The notes: generated by a model from the sequence alone, not told the origin. A DNA stretch of 60,023 bases from an uncultured Candidatus Poseidoniales archaeon (GCA_902511005.1 CABXDN010000007.1:1-60023); one strand, 5' to 3'. Counted from the stretch's first letter, positions 10,401 through 17,566 are shown. Made by a program: numbers and translations.

Positions 10401-10884
10401 TTCTTACAAAAATATTAGAACCTTGAATATGTGGATTTTTAATTAGAAAAGATTCAGAATTTAGTGAATCTGGAATTGTTAATTTTAATCCTCCAGGATT
10501 ATTAAGGTCATAACGAATTATACCAGAAACCACTTGATTACAATCGTTGTCAATTATTGATGTACATTTCTCAAGATACTTATTGTCCCACCAATCATCA
10601 TCATCAAGTAGAGCTAACCAAGTAGATTCTAAATTTATATTCCAAACATGTCTATTCATTATTATCTGATCAATTGCATGATTAACGGCGCCACTCAGAG
10701 ATTTTGTTCTTTGATTTTTTGTCACATAGGCTTTATTTGTTTCAATTAATAATGGGTATTCGTCTGAATCCTCATGGACTACAATAATTTTGTCAGCAGA
10801 TAATGATTGAGATAATACAGAATCAAATGATTTGAAAAATTTCTCAGGCCTATTATGAGTAGGAATTATTGCGATAATATTCAT
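7477..10884 (-). CDS. Multidomain protein: GT2 glycosyltransferase, second GT-A-like domain, kinase-like domain, SAM methyltransferase
   Basis: Four modules are visible in 1135 residues. (1) Residues 1-250: family 2 glycosyltransferase, with IIPTHNRP at the start, acidic DDDDWW at 94-99 and a GGFDESLLSCTDRDFNIRL acceptor-side motif. (2) About 285-600: a region with its own LDED motif near 397, resembling a second GT-A fold; weak. (3) About 755-890: protein/lipid-kinase-like, with a Gly loop GDGSEGVVF, a Lys in KAIKVYH, catalytic-loop YWDLKPLNL near 843 and metal-site IIDVGDD near 861. (4) About 920-1135: class I methyltransferase with LDWGCGSGRL at about 950 and a VISNLVL strand. It probably builds and modifies a glycan or glycosylated molecule. 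The gene is 4 bases downstream of the dehydrogenase-like gene. Confidence 0.75.
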   Translation of the reverse strand: MNIIAIIPTHNRPEKFFKSFDSVLSQSLSADKIIVVHEDSDEYPLLIETNKAYVTKNQRTKSLSGAVNHAIDQIIMNRHVWNINLESTWLALLDDDDWWDNKYLEKCTSIIDNDCNQVVSGIIRYDLNNPGGLKLTIPDSLNSESFLIKNPHIQGSNIFVRMDSFLKSGGFDESLLSCTDRDFNIRLFENKNHSWKKLNEHLVHHDARSEGRISDPKSQRKKDGLTRFGLKHQFRMNKNDWINFLKISEERFGITPGNMKEEISIGSESTITPRKKIQDYNLTIGVTFSNMKLSKQFTNSLRKIFSAWPSKIRLITCLHKIQVEEITPLLEELEEDKFECIIYDEVSGFELGKKGLLGPWFRDVKQRSGVSWGRCVLHRRIVENIENDERPLIWILDEDMRIDRCQNKYSKNIGVDSLIETISLMEESKIDVGVGHVIGDPPINEIFTLRTQLLDLHYKNMAEKSNINHKKWSSYNLQEIHHDLSEKRFDHLEFPWGVFSIKGNNKTSLDLIRAGKCLSRPVHSDWTNKEDMDLIVRGGNTIILDPSALADWSNVAPLFGNIQTRRGDSLWSFFSQRIASSTRGKEKRKVKWIPFAIPQERESIKKIKHNLENIRGDIIGSMMLKELSLKFPTGCMYENRETWLRGGWSEDISHKIVEKSRQREARLISSLYRVMTLENYLDSKTSVAEILENLYYSNYEYDLRNDIQNFLDELPSNMIDFRSLQPKIRPRYRIIEARRNLKEYTNIENFNLKGDGSEGVVFKQNEKAIKVYHNDISLANNYFDYITEIDYGNINCLPNNFEILNIEPYIVSYDWVEGVHPEFQTNARPWLDLLRESRENMFVYWDLKPLNLILNHENKLTIIDVGDDLKPFNENDWGSMVRKAYLCWRHWDKTNLKELLTKSVRNSDPESFLELRGIEEFREAIDIKDKSDLHDPWFVSIVGKNSGKILDWGCGSGRLTRSVAELGFEIDAYDPIIEYKKKVTANPNINWVDGPKDIESNRYSVVISNLVLCEIESDDESKEVLNIISKSLESNGKALVTVCHPDSVNVRCSSTIERPLISLNQGKVTYTKIVRSTGRERLEHTRTLEKIREMANSVGLKINQTFNSPGMNIDDCTHTSEYLCIEFIKVENKKD

Positions 10885-10888
10885 TAAC

Positions 10889-12097
10889 TCACCTTACATC
10901 AAGTATGTAAAAAATATTATCATCTTCCATTTGTCCAAGAATATCGCAAGAATTTATTATACATTTTTCTATGGCGTCATCTAGATCTTGGAATTCTGCA
11001 TAAATCGTATCCTCATTCAGAGTGAAAATCAGAAAAGTAATTTCTCTATATGTTGTATCGCACGATTCTATACTACTTCCGTATTCTCGGTAACAAGTGG
11101 TTGACTGATAATTTTCAGTATGTGTTTCTTTTGAGTTCAGGTTTTCAAAAAATATCACAGAACCCGAAGGGGGTAATTCTCCTTCATCCCATATCATGTG
11201 GATCGGTTCATCACCAGAATCTTCCAAATCCCAGTTTAACATCATAATAGGTGATAAAATCAACATTGTAGTTAAGATGATTATTCCGATTTTTTTCCCG
11301 ATTTTTTCATTCTTGGTAGTATTTTCTCTTTTTGTTCTTTTACTAACTTCATCTCTCTCTCCTCTCATATTGAGTATTTTGATCATGGACTCTTCATCTA
11401 AATCTAGTGATGCAAGAGCTCGAGTATCTTTTGGTACGCACTTCCCGTCAAATCCTCCTAATCCTGGAGTTAAATGTGAACTATTTTTCACTCTCCTATC
11501 TGTCCAAACAGTTTCCATAACCGGTATTGGATTTGCATTTTTAGATCGACAAATCCTTTCAATCTCACAGGTGAAAGTTACTTTAGTAGCGATGTAAGCA
11601 TTGTGTGCTAGTTTCCCTAATTCTGCTTCAATATGTTTCATTCTAATCCTTGGAATGCCCTCAGGAACCCAAGAAAAACAATCCAGTGCCAAATCGATAT
11701 CATTATCAGAACCACTTGCAATAATACGATCGGGATTTGCAAACCATTCTATCGCATCCTTCTCTCGTAAGAATTCTGGCATATATACGAAACGAATATT
11801 GGGATAAATTGATTCCAGTTCATCCACTGTTCCTGGTTGAAGAGTACTTTTTATTACAACTAAACCCTTGAAATTTGATTTATCTAACTTCAAAGCAACG
11901 TCGAAAACATTGCCCATGTCTAATGTTCCATCAGCGTTTCCATCCGTCTGGACGCATATAAGGACGATTTCAGATTCTTCTACATCACTCCATCTCCCTC
12001 TTCCATCTATGTCGTAACCAGATACATCATGATATGGTTTAAGCCCTAGAACGGCAGCATTACCCACCGAACCCCATCCGATAATTCCTATTTTCAT
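10889..12097 (-). CDS. Truncated UDP-glucose/GDP-mannose dehydrogenase fused to a membrane-anchored tail
   Basis: Residues 1-190 form the NAD-binding part (GIIGWGSVG at 4-12, VIKSTLQPGTVDE, MPEFLREKDA). The central domain follows and includes LGKLAHNAYIATKVTFTCEI and GGFDGKCVPKD at 214-224, where C220 would be the catalytic thiol. The usual C-terminal UDP-binding domain is missing. After residue 250 comes a Lys-rich stretch, one hydrophobic helix (about 268-290) and about 110 residues of unrecognised, Cys-containing sequence that would lie outside the membrane. It may be a divergent nucleotide-sugar oxidase, a regulatory variant, or an old fusion. The start ATG overlaps the NYN gene stop by 4 bases (ATGA), showing translational coupling. 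Confidence 0.7.
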   Translation of the reverse strand: MKIGIIGWGSVGNAAVLGLKPYHDVSGYDIDGRGRWSDVEESEIVLICVQTDGNADGTLDMGNVFDVALKLDKSNFKGLVVIKSTLQPGTVDELESIYPNIRFVYMPEFLREKDAIEWFANPDRIIASGSDNDIDLALDCFSWVPEGIPRIRMKHIEAELGKLAHNAYIATKVTFTCEIERICRSKNANPIPVMETVWTDRRVKNSSHLTPGLGGFDGKCVPKDTRALASLDLDEESMIKILNMRGERDEVSKRTKRENTTKNEKIGKKIGIIILTTMLILSPIMMLNWDLEDSGDEPIHMIWDEGELPPSGSVIFFENLNSKETHTENYQSTTCYREYGSSIESCDTTYREITFLIFTLNEDTIYAEFQDLDDAIEKCIINSCDILGQMEDDNIFYILDVR

Positions 12098-12600
12098 TCT
12101 TCTTCACCTAATTCCGAGTGATAGGCCAAGCCATCAACTTCTTGTGCCATAGCTTTCATTGTACTCTTCCGATTCTTTCCAATGACATAGACGCGTTTTC
12201 CAAGAACTTTGAGTGTTCTAATAAGTGGGAGAAATCCTCCATCTCCACTAACTAATACAAATCCTGATATTGCCGGATTTGTATGTGCAATTGTCATCGC
12301 TTCAACTGAAAGATGTATGTCTGCAGCGTTCTTAATTGCATACTTTTTATTATCTTTAAATTGCTTAGTTAGAGTGAATCTTGGTTCTATTCCGTGATGA
12401 TGTAAATATCCAATTAATCCTGCATACTTTTCATTAAATCCTGAAAATGCGATAGAGTGCCTCAAATTCCCCCAAGTATTCGCCTTTTGGATAATTCTTT
12501 CTAGATGTACATATTGATTTCTCCCATAGCTTATATTTTCCCAGTCAATTAGCATAATTAGATTCGATTCTGCTTTGTCCATAATCTTTGGATAGTGCAT
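12094..12600 (-). CDS. NYN-domain (PIN-like) ribonuclease
   Basis: The 168-residue protein matches the NYN/LabA-DUF88 pattern: D19 in LIDWEN, an Arg/Lys-rich middle, D94 in KNAADIHLSVEAM and D120 in VSGDGGFLPLI. These acidic residues form the metal site of PIN-like RNases. Proteins of this group cleave RNA, and several act in RNA turnover or defence. It is the first gene of a four-gene minus operon (NYN, dehydrogenase-like, multidomain glycosyltransferase, LOG-like) and overlaps the next by 4 bases. An internal ATG seven codons in (MDKAESN) is an alternative start. Confidence 0.85.
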   Translation of the reverse strand: MHYPKIMDKAESNLIMLIDWENISYGRNQYVHLERIIQKANTWGNLRHSIAFSGFNEKYAGLIGYLHHHGIEPRFTLTKQFKDNKKYAIKNAADIHLSVEAMTIAHTNPAISGFVLVSGDGGFLPLIRTLKVLGKRVYVIGKNRKSTMKAMAQEVDGLAYHSELGEEE

Positions 12601-12718
12601 TATTTAGTAAGATGTACGTAAATATTTTATTCATTTTTTCAGATTAATTTGAAATTAAATTATTAAATTAAAAGTTATTTAACGATATATTTAATAATTC
12701 ATTAAAATACGATTAATT
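12601..12718. promoter_or_regulatory. Very AT-rich divergent intergenic region
   Basis: These 118 bases are almost entirely A/T, with several TTTAATAA and TATATTTAATA blocks (for example 12684-12697), and separate the NYN operon from the putative regulator gene. TATA elements for both directions are plausible. If the regulator controls the operon, its site would be here. No clear dyad stands out. Confidence 0.45.
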
Positions 12719-13516
12719 ATGAAAATCTTAGTTGTCCCTATGCACGCTTCTATTGGAGTTGCTGCATTTTCATACATGGAAGAAAAAAAATATGATAGGA
12801 TAATAATGGTTCATCCTTGGTCTAAAAAAGGTTCTGAAAATGCTAATGCAGAGCATCTAAGAGAACATTTCATTCGTCGCTTAACTAAAAAAAGTCTCAA
12901 GAAGAGGTCATATATGATCCCTGAAATAGAAATTATCGCTATGGATTGTTCACAGAAACCGTTAGAGATTGCAACTAATTTCGAATATATAATAAAACGT
13001 GATGTGGATAAATCTCTGAAAAGTCAAGATATTCATAACCCTCTATATCATATTTTATTGGTTGAAGAATCTCCTTCTGGCTACTTGATTGGCTCTATGT
13101 CGTTATCAGGAGATGGATACAATATAAATTGTCTAATAGGTTCAATTGGATATGATATCCGGAAACCAAAGATAGGGGAGTTCAAACCAGATGAAAATTT
13201 AGTCGAAAGTTTTGAACAAATTCCATTACTCGGACATATTCAGGATGCAAAGGATTGGCTCGGAAATAAATCTGGCACTAGAAGAGTTCTACGGGAAATT
13301 TATAGTTGGTATAGGGAAGAAGAAGACTGGGGGAAAGAGTTCAGAACTATCGATATATCGGATTTCACGGATTTAAGCCAGCAGGTTATTTCCACTCATG
13401 TTACTCACATGTTTAACCTTCAGAATCCTTTGATCGAATCTTTAGGCAAGCGTCAGTATCGAATCACACGTCTTGGACGGTCTATTGGAAGTAGCCTATC
13501 AAATAATCAAAATTGA
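12719..13516 (+). CDS. Putative Rossmann sensor plus winged-helix regulator
   Basis: The N-terminal half begins MKILVVPMHASIGVAAFSYM and continues with alternating strands and helices (RIIMVHPWS, IEIIAMD, ILLVEESPSGYLIGSMSLSG), an arrangement like CARF or HFX_2341-type sensor domains. The C-terminal 80 residues have winged-helix character: DLSQQVISTHVTHMFNL, then NPLIESLGKRQYRITRLGR, resembling a recognition helix and wing ending in a T/R-x-x-G motif. This suggests a ligand-sensing transcription factor. It is divergent from the NYN operon across an AT-rich spacer and ends 8 bases before repeat C. The family call is by pattern only and could be wrong. Confidence 0.5.
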   Translation: MKILVVPMHASIGVAAFSYMEEKKYDRIIMVHPWSKKGSENANAEHLREHFIRRLTKKSLKKRSYMIPEIEIIAMDCSQKPLEIATNFEYIIKRDVDKSLKSQDIHNPLYHILLVEESPSGYLIGSMSLSGDGYNINCLIGSIGYDIRKPKIGEFKPDENLVESFEQIPLLGHIQDAKDWLGNKSGTRRVLREIYSWYREEEDWGKEFRTIDISDFTDLSQQVISTHVTHMFNLQNPLIESLGKRQYRITRLGRSIGSSLSNNQN

Positions 13517-13524
13517 AATTTTAA

Positions 13525-13543
13525 TGGTGGACGCTGGGGTCTG
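13525..13543 (-). repeat. tRNA-Ala 3'-end copy C (attachment-site-like)
   Basis: The first 15 bases are identical to the tRNA-Ala 3' end at 17567, and the preceding TTAA also matches, giving 19 identical bases. It also shares 19 bases, through GGGGTCTG, with copy D at 15703; the tRNA itself reads differently there. It begins 8 bases after the stop of the putative regulator gene. Confidence 0.7.
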
Positions 13544-13571
13544 CATCGTATCCTCCACAGTCTTTTTGAAC

Positions 13572-13626
13572 ATGGCCAGATATAGGCCAAATCTTGGTCA
13601 AAGTTTGGCCACTACTTGGCCGAGTA
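13572..13626. promoter_or_regulatory. Five GGCC/GGTC motifs at exact 11-base spacing
   Basis: GGCC begins at 13574, 13585, 13607 and 13618, and GGTC at 13596, so the spacing is 11 bases each time. The unit consensus is TTGGCCAAATN. Sites spaced one helical turn apart place bound proteins on one DNA face. The array is 70 bases before the GTG start of the nuclease-helicase gene and 30 bases after repeat C. It could be an operator, an integrase arm-site array or a replication iteron. Confidence 0.65.
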
Positions 13627-13692
13627 GTAATGTACTAATAATAAATTTTCTTAAATCGAATCATTCAATAACTCTCTTGTTCAGGAAATTGA

Positions 13693-15657
13693 GTGAGTAA
13701 ATCTCAGCAGGCAGGTTGGCATGGACCAATTATGGATTTTGTTGAAGAAGATAAGTCTCTCGTTCGTAAGGCATTGGAATCTTTTATTTCAGATGCAGGG
13801 AAATCTCAAATCAGGGCTTGGAGAGATTCAATTCCAATGCTTCAGCGTGTTCTAAAAATAATGAAAACAATAAATGAAGGTGCAGGTGTAATCGTTGACG
13901 ATGGTACTTTACTGGAATATAAATTACCGATGGAAGGGGGTCGTAGACCAGATGTATTGGTCTTGGAGAATGGCGTGGTTGTTGTTTTAGAGTTTAAAGG
14001 GAAAGATAACTGGGATATTTCTGACGTTGATCAAGCGATAGGTTACAAGAGAGATCTAGAGAATTATCATTCAATCTGCCAAGAGGAGCAACATCCCGTC
14101 CATGCGATTCTGGTAATGACTAGAAGAGAAGAAGCGTACATTCAAAAAGATGGGATCTATATTTCTGGTCCTGAAGAACTTCCAGAATTATTAGCTTCTT
14201 TAACACAAGATAGTAATTATCCTCCTCTGGATGCAGAACATTTTTTGAAGGGCGAATATTTACCTCTCCCTTCACTAATTAAAGCAGCAAAATTACATTT
14301 TTTACACTCAGATTTACCGTCTATAAGAAGGGCTAGTGCTAATACAGATCCAGCATATAATAGAGCACAAGAAATCATTAATAATTCTCACAAGACAGGA
14401 AGAAGGAAACTTATTCTTCTATCCGGAGTGCCTGGTTCAGGGAAAACATTGGTTGGGATTAGACTCTCTTACGAATCAGAATTTTCTAAATTAGCCACTA
14501 CTCGTATTATACCAAGAAGTAATGGTGAATTTCAAGAATTAAAGCCACCTAATGCCAGTATTTTTCTTTCAGGCAATGGCCCCTTAGTTGCTGTATTAAA
14601 AAATGCATTAGGAAGGGGGTCGAATCAATTTATTCAGGATGTAAGAAAATATGTTCAGCATCATGAAAGTGGAGAAAAAAGAGTTCCTTTGCATCATGTG
14701 ATAATTTTTGATGAAGCACAAAGAGCTTGGGATAGAGATAAAGTGGAAAGAAGGCATAAAGGAGCAGTAGAAGGAAGTGAGCCTGACATGTTCATTGGTA
14801 TGGCAAATAGAATACCTGAGTGGGGGGCAGTTGTGGGGCTTATTGGAACAGGTCAGGAAATACATGATGGAGAAGAATCTGGATTACAACAGTGGGTAGA
14901 CGCTATTGAAAATATAGAAGGTATTGACAATTGGGACATACATGCTCCTCCTGGAATAATTGAACAAATACAAACAAGAGATATTCAATCTTATTCGGAA
15001 CCTCTGTTAACTCTTAATGCTACGATAAGAACTCATTTTGGAGAAATGCTCCATCATTGGGTTGATGGAGTCCTTGGACATGTTGATACCCCCTATCAAG
15101 ATCTTGTAGAGTTATACAAAAAATTGAAAGATTCAGGTTTCAAGATATACTTTACAAGTAATTTGAGGAAAGCGAAAATGTACCTTTGGAATCGCTATGA
15201 AAAATCTCCTGATGCTAGATATGGGATGATCTGTTCTTCAAGAGATAAATCTCTAGGCACTTATGGGATGAAAACTTTGAGTTGGCCGAAAACTCTGAAT
15301 TACGGGAGGTGGTATAATGAAGATCAAAGTCATAGTGATTCCTGCTGTGCTTTAGATTTGGCTGTAACTGAATTTGATTCACAGGGATTGGAGCTTGATT
15401 TTACTATAGTCGGCTGGGGTAATGATTTCATTTTAGAAAAAGGAGAATGGAATAATGATAGGGCACGTAATTATGCGCATACCTCGGACATAAAAGACGC
15501 TTTTACTCTCAGACGGAATGCATACCGGGTGTTGCTAACAAGAGCGAGAGATGGGATGATACTGTATCTGCCCACTAATGATTTACTCGAAGAGACGCGA
15601 CAGCACCTGATCAGATGCGGCCTAGAAGATCTAAATGATGTAGATAGTCAGCAATGA
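13693..15657 (+). CDS. Nuclease-helicase of the DUF2075 / Schlafen-like group
   Basis: The N-terminal domain looks like a PD-(D/E)xK nuclease: D in GGRRPDVLVL (about 86-92), then VVLEFKGKD (about 98-106) and a Q/Y helix (DQAIGYKRDL). After residue 240 comes an SF1-type ATPase core: Walker A GVPGSGKT at about 245-252, Walker B IIFDEAQRAW at about 337-346, a SQGLELDFTIVGWG motif and the C-terminal motif VI RNAYRVLLTRARDG. This is the DUF2075 (COG3410) layout with a nuclease in front. Such proteins are common in accessory and defence loci, so restriction of invading nucleic acid is plausible. The start is GTG (GTGAGTAAA). It is the only gene between repeats C and D and has its own phased-motif array upstream. 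Confidence 0.85.
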   Translation: MSKSQQAGWHGPIMDFVEEDKSLVRKALESFISDAGKSQIRAWRDSIPMLQRVLKIMKTINEGAGVIVDDGTLLEYKLPMEGGRRPDVLVLENGVVVVLEFKGKDNWDISDVDQAIGYKRDLENYHSICQEEQHPVHAILVMTRREEAYIQKDGIYISGPEELPELLASLTQDSNYPPLDAEHFLKGEYLPLPSLIKAAKLHFLHSDLPSIRRASANTDPAYNRAQEIINNSHKTGRRKLILLSGVPGSGKTLVGIRLSYESEFSKLATTRIIPRSNGEFQELKPPNASIFLSGNGPLVAVLKNALGRGSNQFIQDVRKYVQHHESGEKRVPLHHVIIFDEAQRAWDRDKVERRHKGAVEGSEPDMFIGMANRIPEWGAVVGLIGTGQEIHDGEESGLQQWVDAIENIEGIDNWDIHAPPGIIEQIQTRDIQSYSEPLLTLNATIRTHFGEMLHHWVDGVLGHVDTPYQDLVELYKKLKDSGFKIYFTSNLRKAKMYLWNRYEKSPDARYGMICSSRDKSLGTYGMKTLSWPKTLNYGRWYNEDQSHSDSCCALDLAVTEFDSQGLELDFTIVGWGNDFILEKGEWNNDRARNYAHTSDIKDAFTLRRNAYRVLLTRARDGMILYLPTNDLLEETRQHLIRCGLEDLNDVDSQQ

Positions 15658-15702
15658 CAAGCTTTGCTAGACATCCTCACAGCGAGGGGTATGGACTCTA
15701 AA

Positions 15703-15732
15703 TGGTGGACGCTGGGGTCTGTGAACCCCTGG
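15703..15732 (-). repeat. tRNA-Ala 3'-end copy D (attachment-site-like)
   Basis: 26 of 30 bases match the tRNA-Ala 3' region, with the CCA, discriminator and acceptor strand identical and a T-arm-like hairpin (GGGG...CCCC) retained. The T loop is altered, so it is not a functional tRNA part. It is the copy nearest to the intact tRNA. Confidence 0.75.
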
Positions 15733-15864
15733 AAGCTCTCAATTACAGTCAGTGATCAAATATATTAAATTATAATTTCCAATCGAATCTACCTCTTAGT
15801 TTATTTTGATTAAGTGTAAGATTCAAATACCAAATTAATTAAACAAAACTAAATCCCCAATGTT

Positions 15865-17274
15865 GTGGGCCCAGAGGATATCAAAGAATTATCGCAGGAA
15901 ATTTTCGATGTTGCAAAGAAATCCACTGATGAGAAATCTTTAGCAAAAGAATTATTCATAGTCATTGATGATTTTTCACATAAATTCCCCGAGTTAGGAC
16001 GTGCCACAGCGTTACACGAAGTAACGTCATTCTTGTTTAACAATCGTGCTAGACATTTGTCATTCTTCCCAAGTATCGCTCTAATGGCTTATGAAGAAGC
16101 AACTCAGATTCAAAATTGGTACGATGCATCAATTATTGCTGAACATATGACTGAATATCAGATTGAATTGCTAACTAATCAACAAGGAAATGAAGAGGAT
16201 CTGAAAAAATGGTTCAATTTATGGGCTGAGTCAGTTAAGGAATGGTGTAAAATTCATTTTAATGTACAATCTTGGCCAATCTGGGGTACTAGAATTTTGA
16301 ATATATGCGAACAATTCTCAATAATTCCTGTAATTCAGGAAGAAGTATTCAATTTCTGGGATTTCTTAATCGAAACTTATGGTTCGTTTCAACCACTTGA
16401 AGAAACACTTCTCAGATACCGGAAGGAACTGGACGATATGTCGAAGAAGGCAGATAGGGAGATGGACTTTTACCAAGTCCTCAAGGTTATTCTTTCAACT
16501 CGAATTCTTCTATTAAGGAAACTCATGGCAGGGGATTTAGTTGATTTAATGAACCGGGCAATAGAATTAGCTCCAAAACAAATTACCGATGAAGAATTTG
16601 AGGTTGAACTAGGTATTATTAACTCAAATGAAGATATCAATATTGTATGTGAATTCTCAAACGAACTTGCTTCGAGACTTCGAGTCGCAGGAAAAATAGA
16701 GGATGGAATCAAGGTCTTACAATCAGTAGTAGGAAGAGAAAATTTTGATATTAAATACAATAATATGGCAATTTCAAGTTTGAAGCTTGCTATTTATCTT
16801 GATGAGGTGAACAGGAAGAAGGAAGCAGAAGATATTTTCAAACAAGTAGCAGATATTGACCCCGGTACTGAACTCAACTCGATTACCCCCATGACCATAC
16901 ATGAAGCCTGTAATCGGTATTCTGGTGTTCTAATAAGATCGGGACGATTTGCCGAATCAAAGTTATATTCAATGCGTCAAAATACTCTCGCAGAACTCAT
17001 GGGCGACCCCTTATTATTCGTAAGATCCTGCTTTAATGTAACAGCCGACTGTAACGACCTTGATGAGGAAAGTGAAGCATTAGAATGGTTTATTCTCGGA
17101 ATGAGGAACTTACCGGACGCATTGGTAAGTGACCTTGAAAAACATCCTCAGGAACATCAAACTAAGCTTATTGATATGTCGAGAAATCTAGCTGTAGCAA
17201 TGGGGATTGAGGATAGGTGGGGCATGATGATGAATCACATGTTTGCAGGTGATGAAAGTCCTAATAGTAACTAA
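15865..17274 (+). CDS. Helical-repeat (TPR-like) protein of unknown function
   Basis: This 469-residue, nearly all-alpha protein has no signal peptide or membrane segment. Residues about 270-330 look like TPR or Sel1-type pairs (NELASRLRVAGKIEDGIKVL, then SLKLAIYLDEVNRKKEAEDIF and ADIDPG), and residues about 350-400 give another pair around SGRFAESKLYSM. I do not recognise the family. The start is taken as GTG at 15865, because the ATG five bases upstream is in another frame. It lies in the last repeat-bounded unit beside tRNA-Ala. A role in a partner complex, for example with the nuclease-helicase of the neighbouring unit, is possible but unsupported. Confidence 0.6.
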   Translation: MGPEDIKELSQEIFDVAKKSTDEKSLAKELFIVIDDFSHKFPELGRATALHEVTSFLFNNRARHLSFFPSIALMAYEEATQIQNWYDASIIAEHMTEYQIELLTNQQGNEEDLKKWFNLWAESVKEWCKIHFNVQSWPIWGTRILNICEQFSIIPVIQEEVFNFWDFLIETYGSFQPLEETLLRYRKELDDMSKKADREMDFYQVLKVILSTRILLLRKLMAGDLVDLMNRAIELAPKQITDEEFEVELGIINSNEDINIVCEFSNELASRLRVAGKIEDGIKVLQSVVGRENFDIKYNNMAISSLKLAIYLDEVNRKKEAEDIFKQVADIDPGTELNSITPMTIHEACNRYSGVLIRSGRFAESKLYSMRQNTLAELMGDPLLFVRSCFNVTADCNDLDEESEALEWFILGMRNLPDALVSDLEKHPQEHQTKLIDMSRNLAVAMGIEDRWGMMMNHMFAGDESPNSN

Positions 17275-17566
17275 TTTAAACTAATTTACTTTCAATTGCC
17301 CGGAAATCAATTTTGGAGTCAATATATCGTAAAGTTTGGTGATTTCTTCTTTTCGAGGATTGTCCCGTATTTAGTCCCTAGATAGAATTTTGATTTCGTC
17401 AAACGGGACTCCATAACTAGCTCTATTTCCCATGCCACTTCATTACAAATTGATTCCAATCTAATCACTGAAGATAATCGCCATTCGTTTAGCAGGAATG
17501 CAGTAGCCGCGTTTCTCAGCTCGACCCAACAGAGTCTTAGGGGATTATATTTTCATATGTTCTTAA
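17275..17566. other. Non-coding spacer beside tRNA-Ala with overlapping inverted repeats
   Basis: No convincing ORF is seen in these 292 bases. TGGAGTC (17314-17320) can pair with GACTCCA (17407-17413), and GTCCCGT (17362-17368) can pair with ACGGGAC (17403-17409). The two 3' arms share bases, so the helices exclude each other. This may be a relic of an element end or a small RNA. Confidence 0.35.

Noticed and set aside
10889-12097. Frameshifted pseudogene of a normal UDP-glucose dehydrogenase
   Set aside because: The frame is open throughout, coupled by ATGA to the gene before it, and the tail has coherent membrane and soluble parts. I keep it as a fusion, with doubt.
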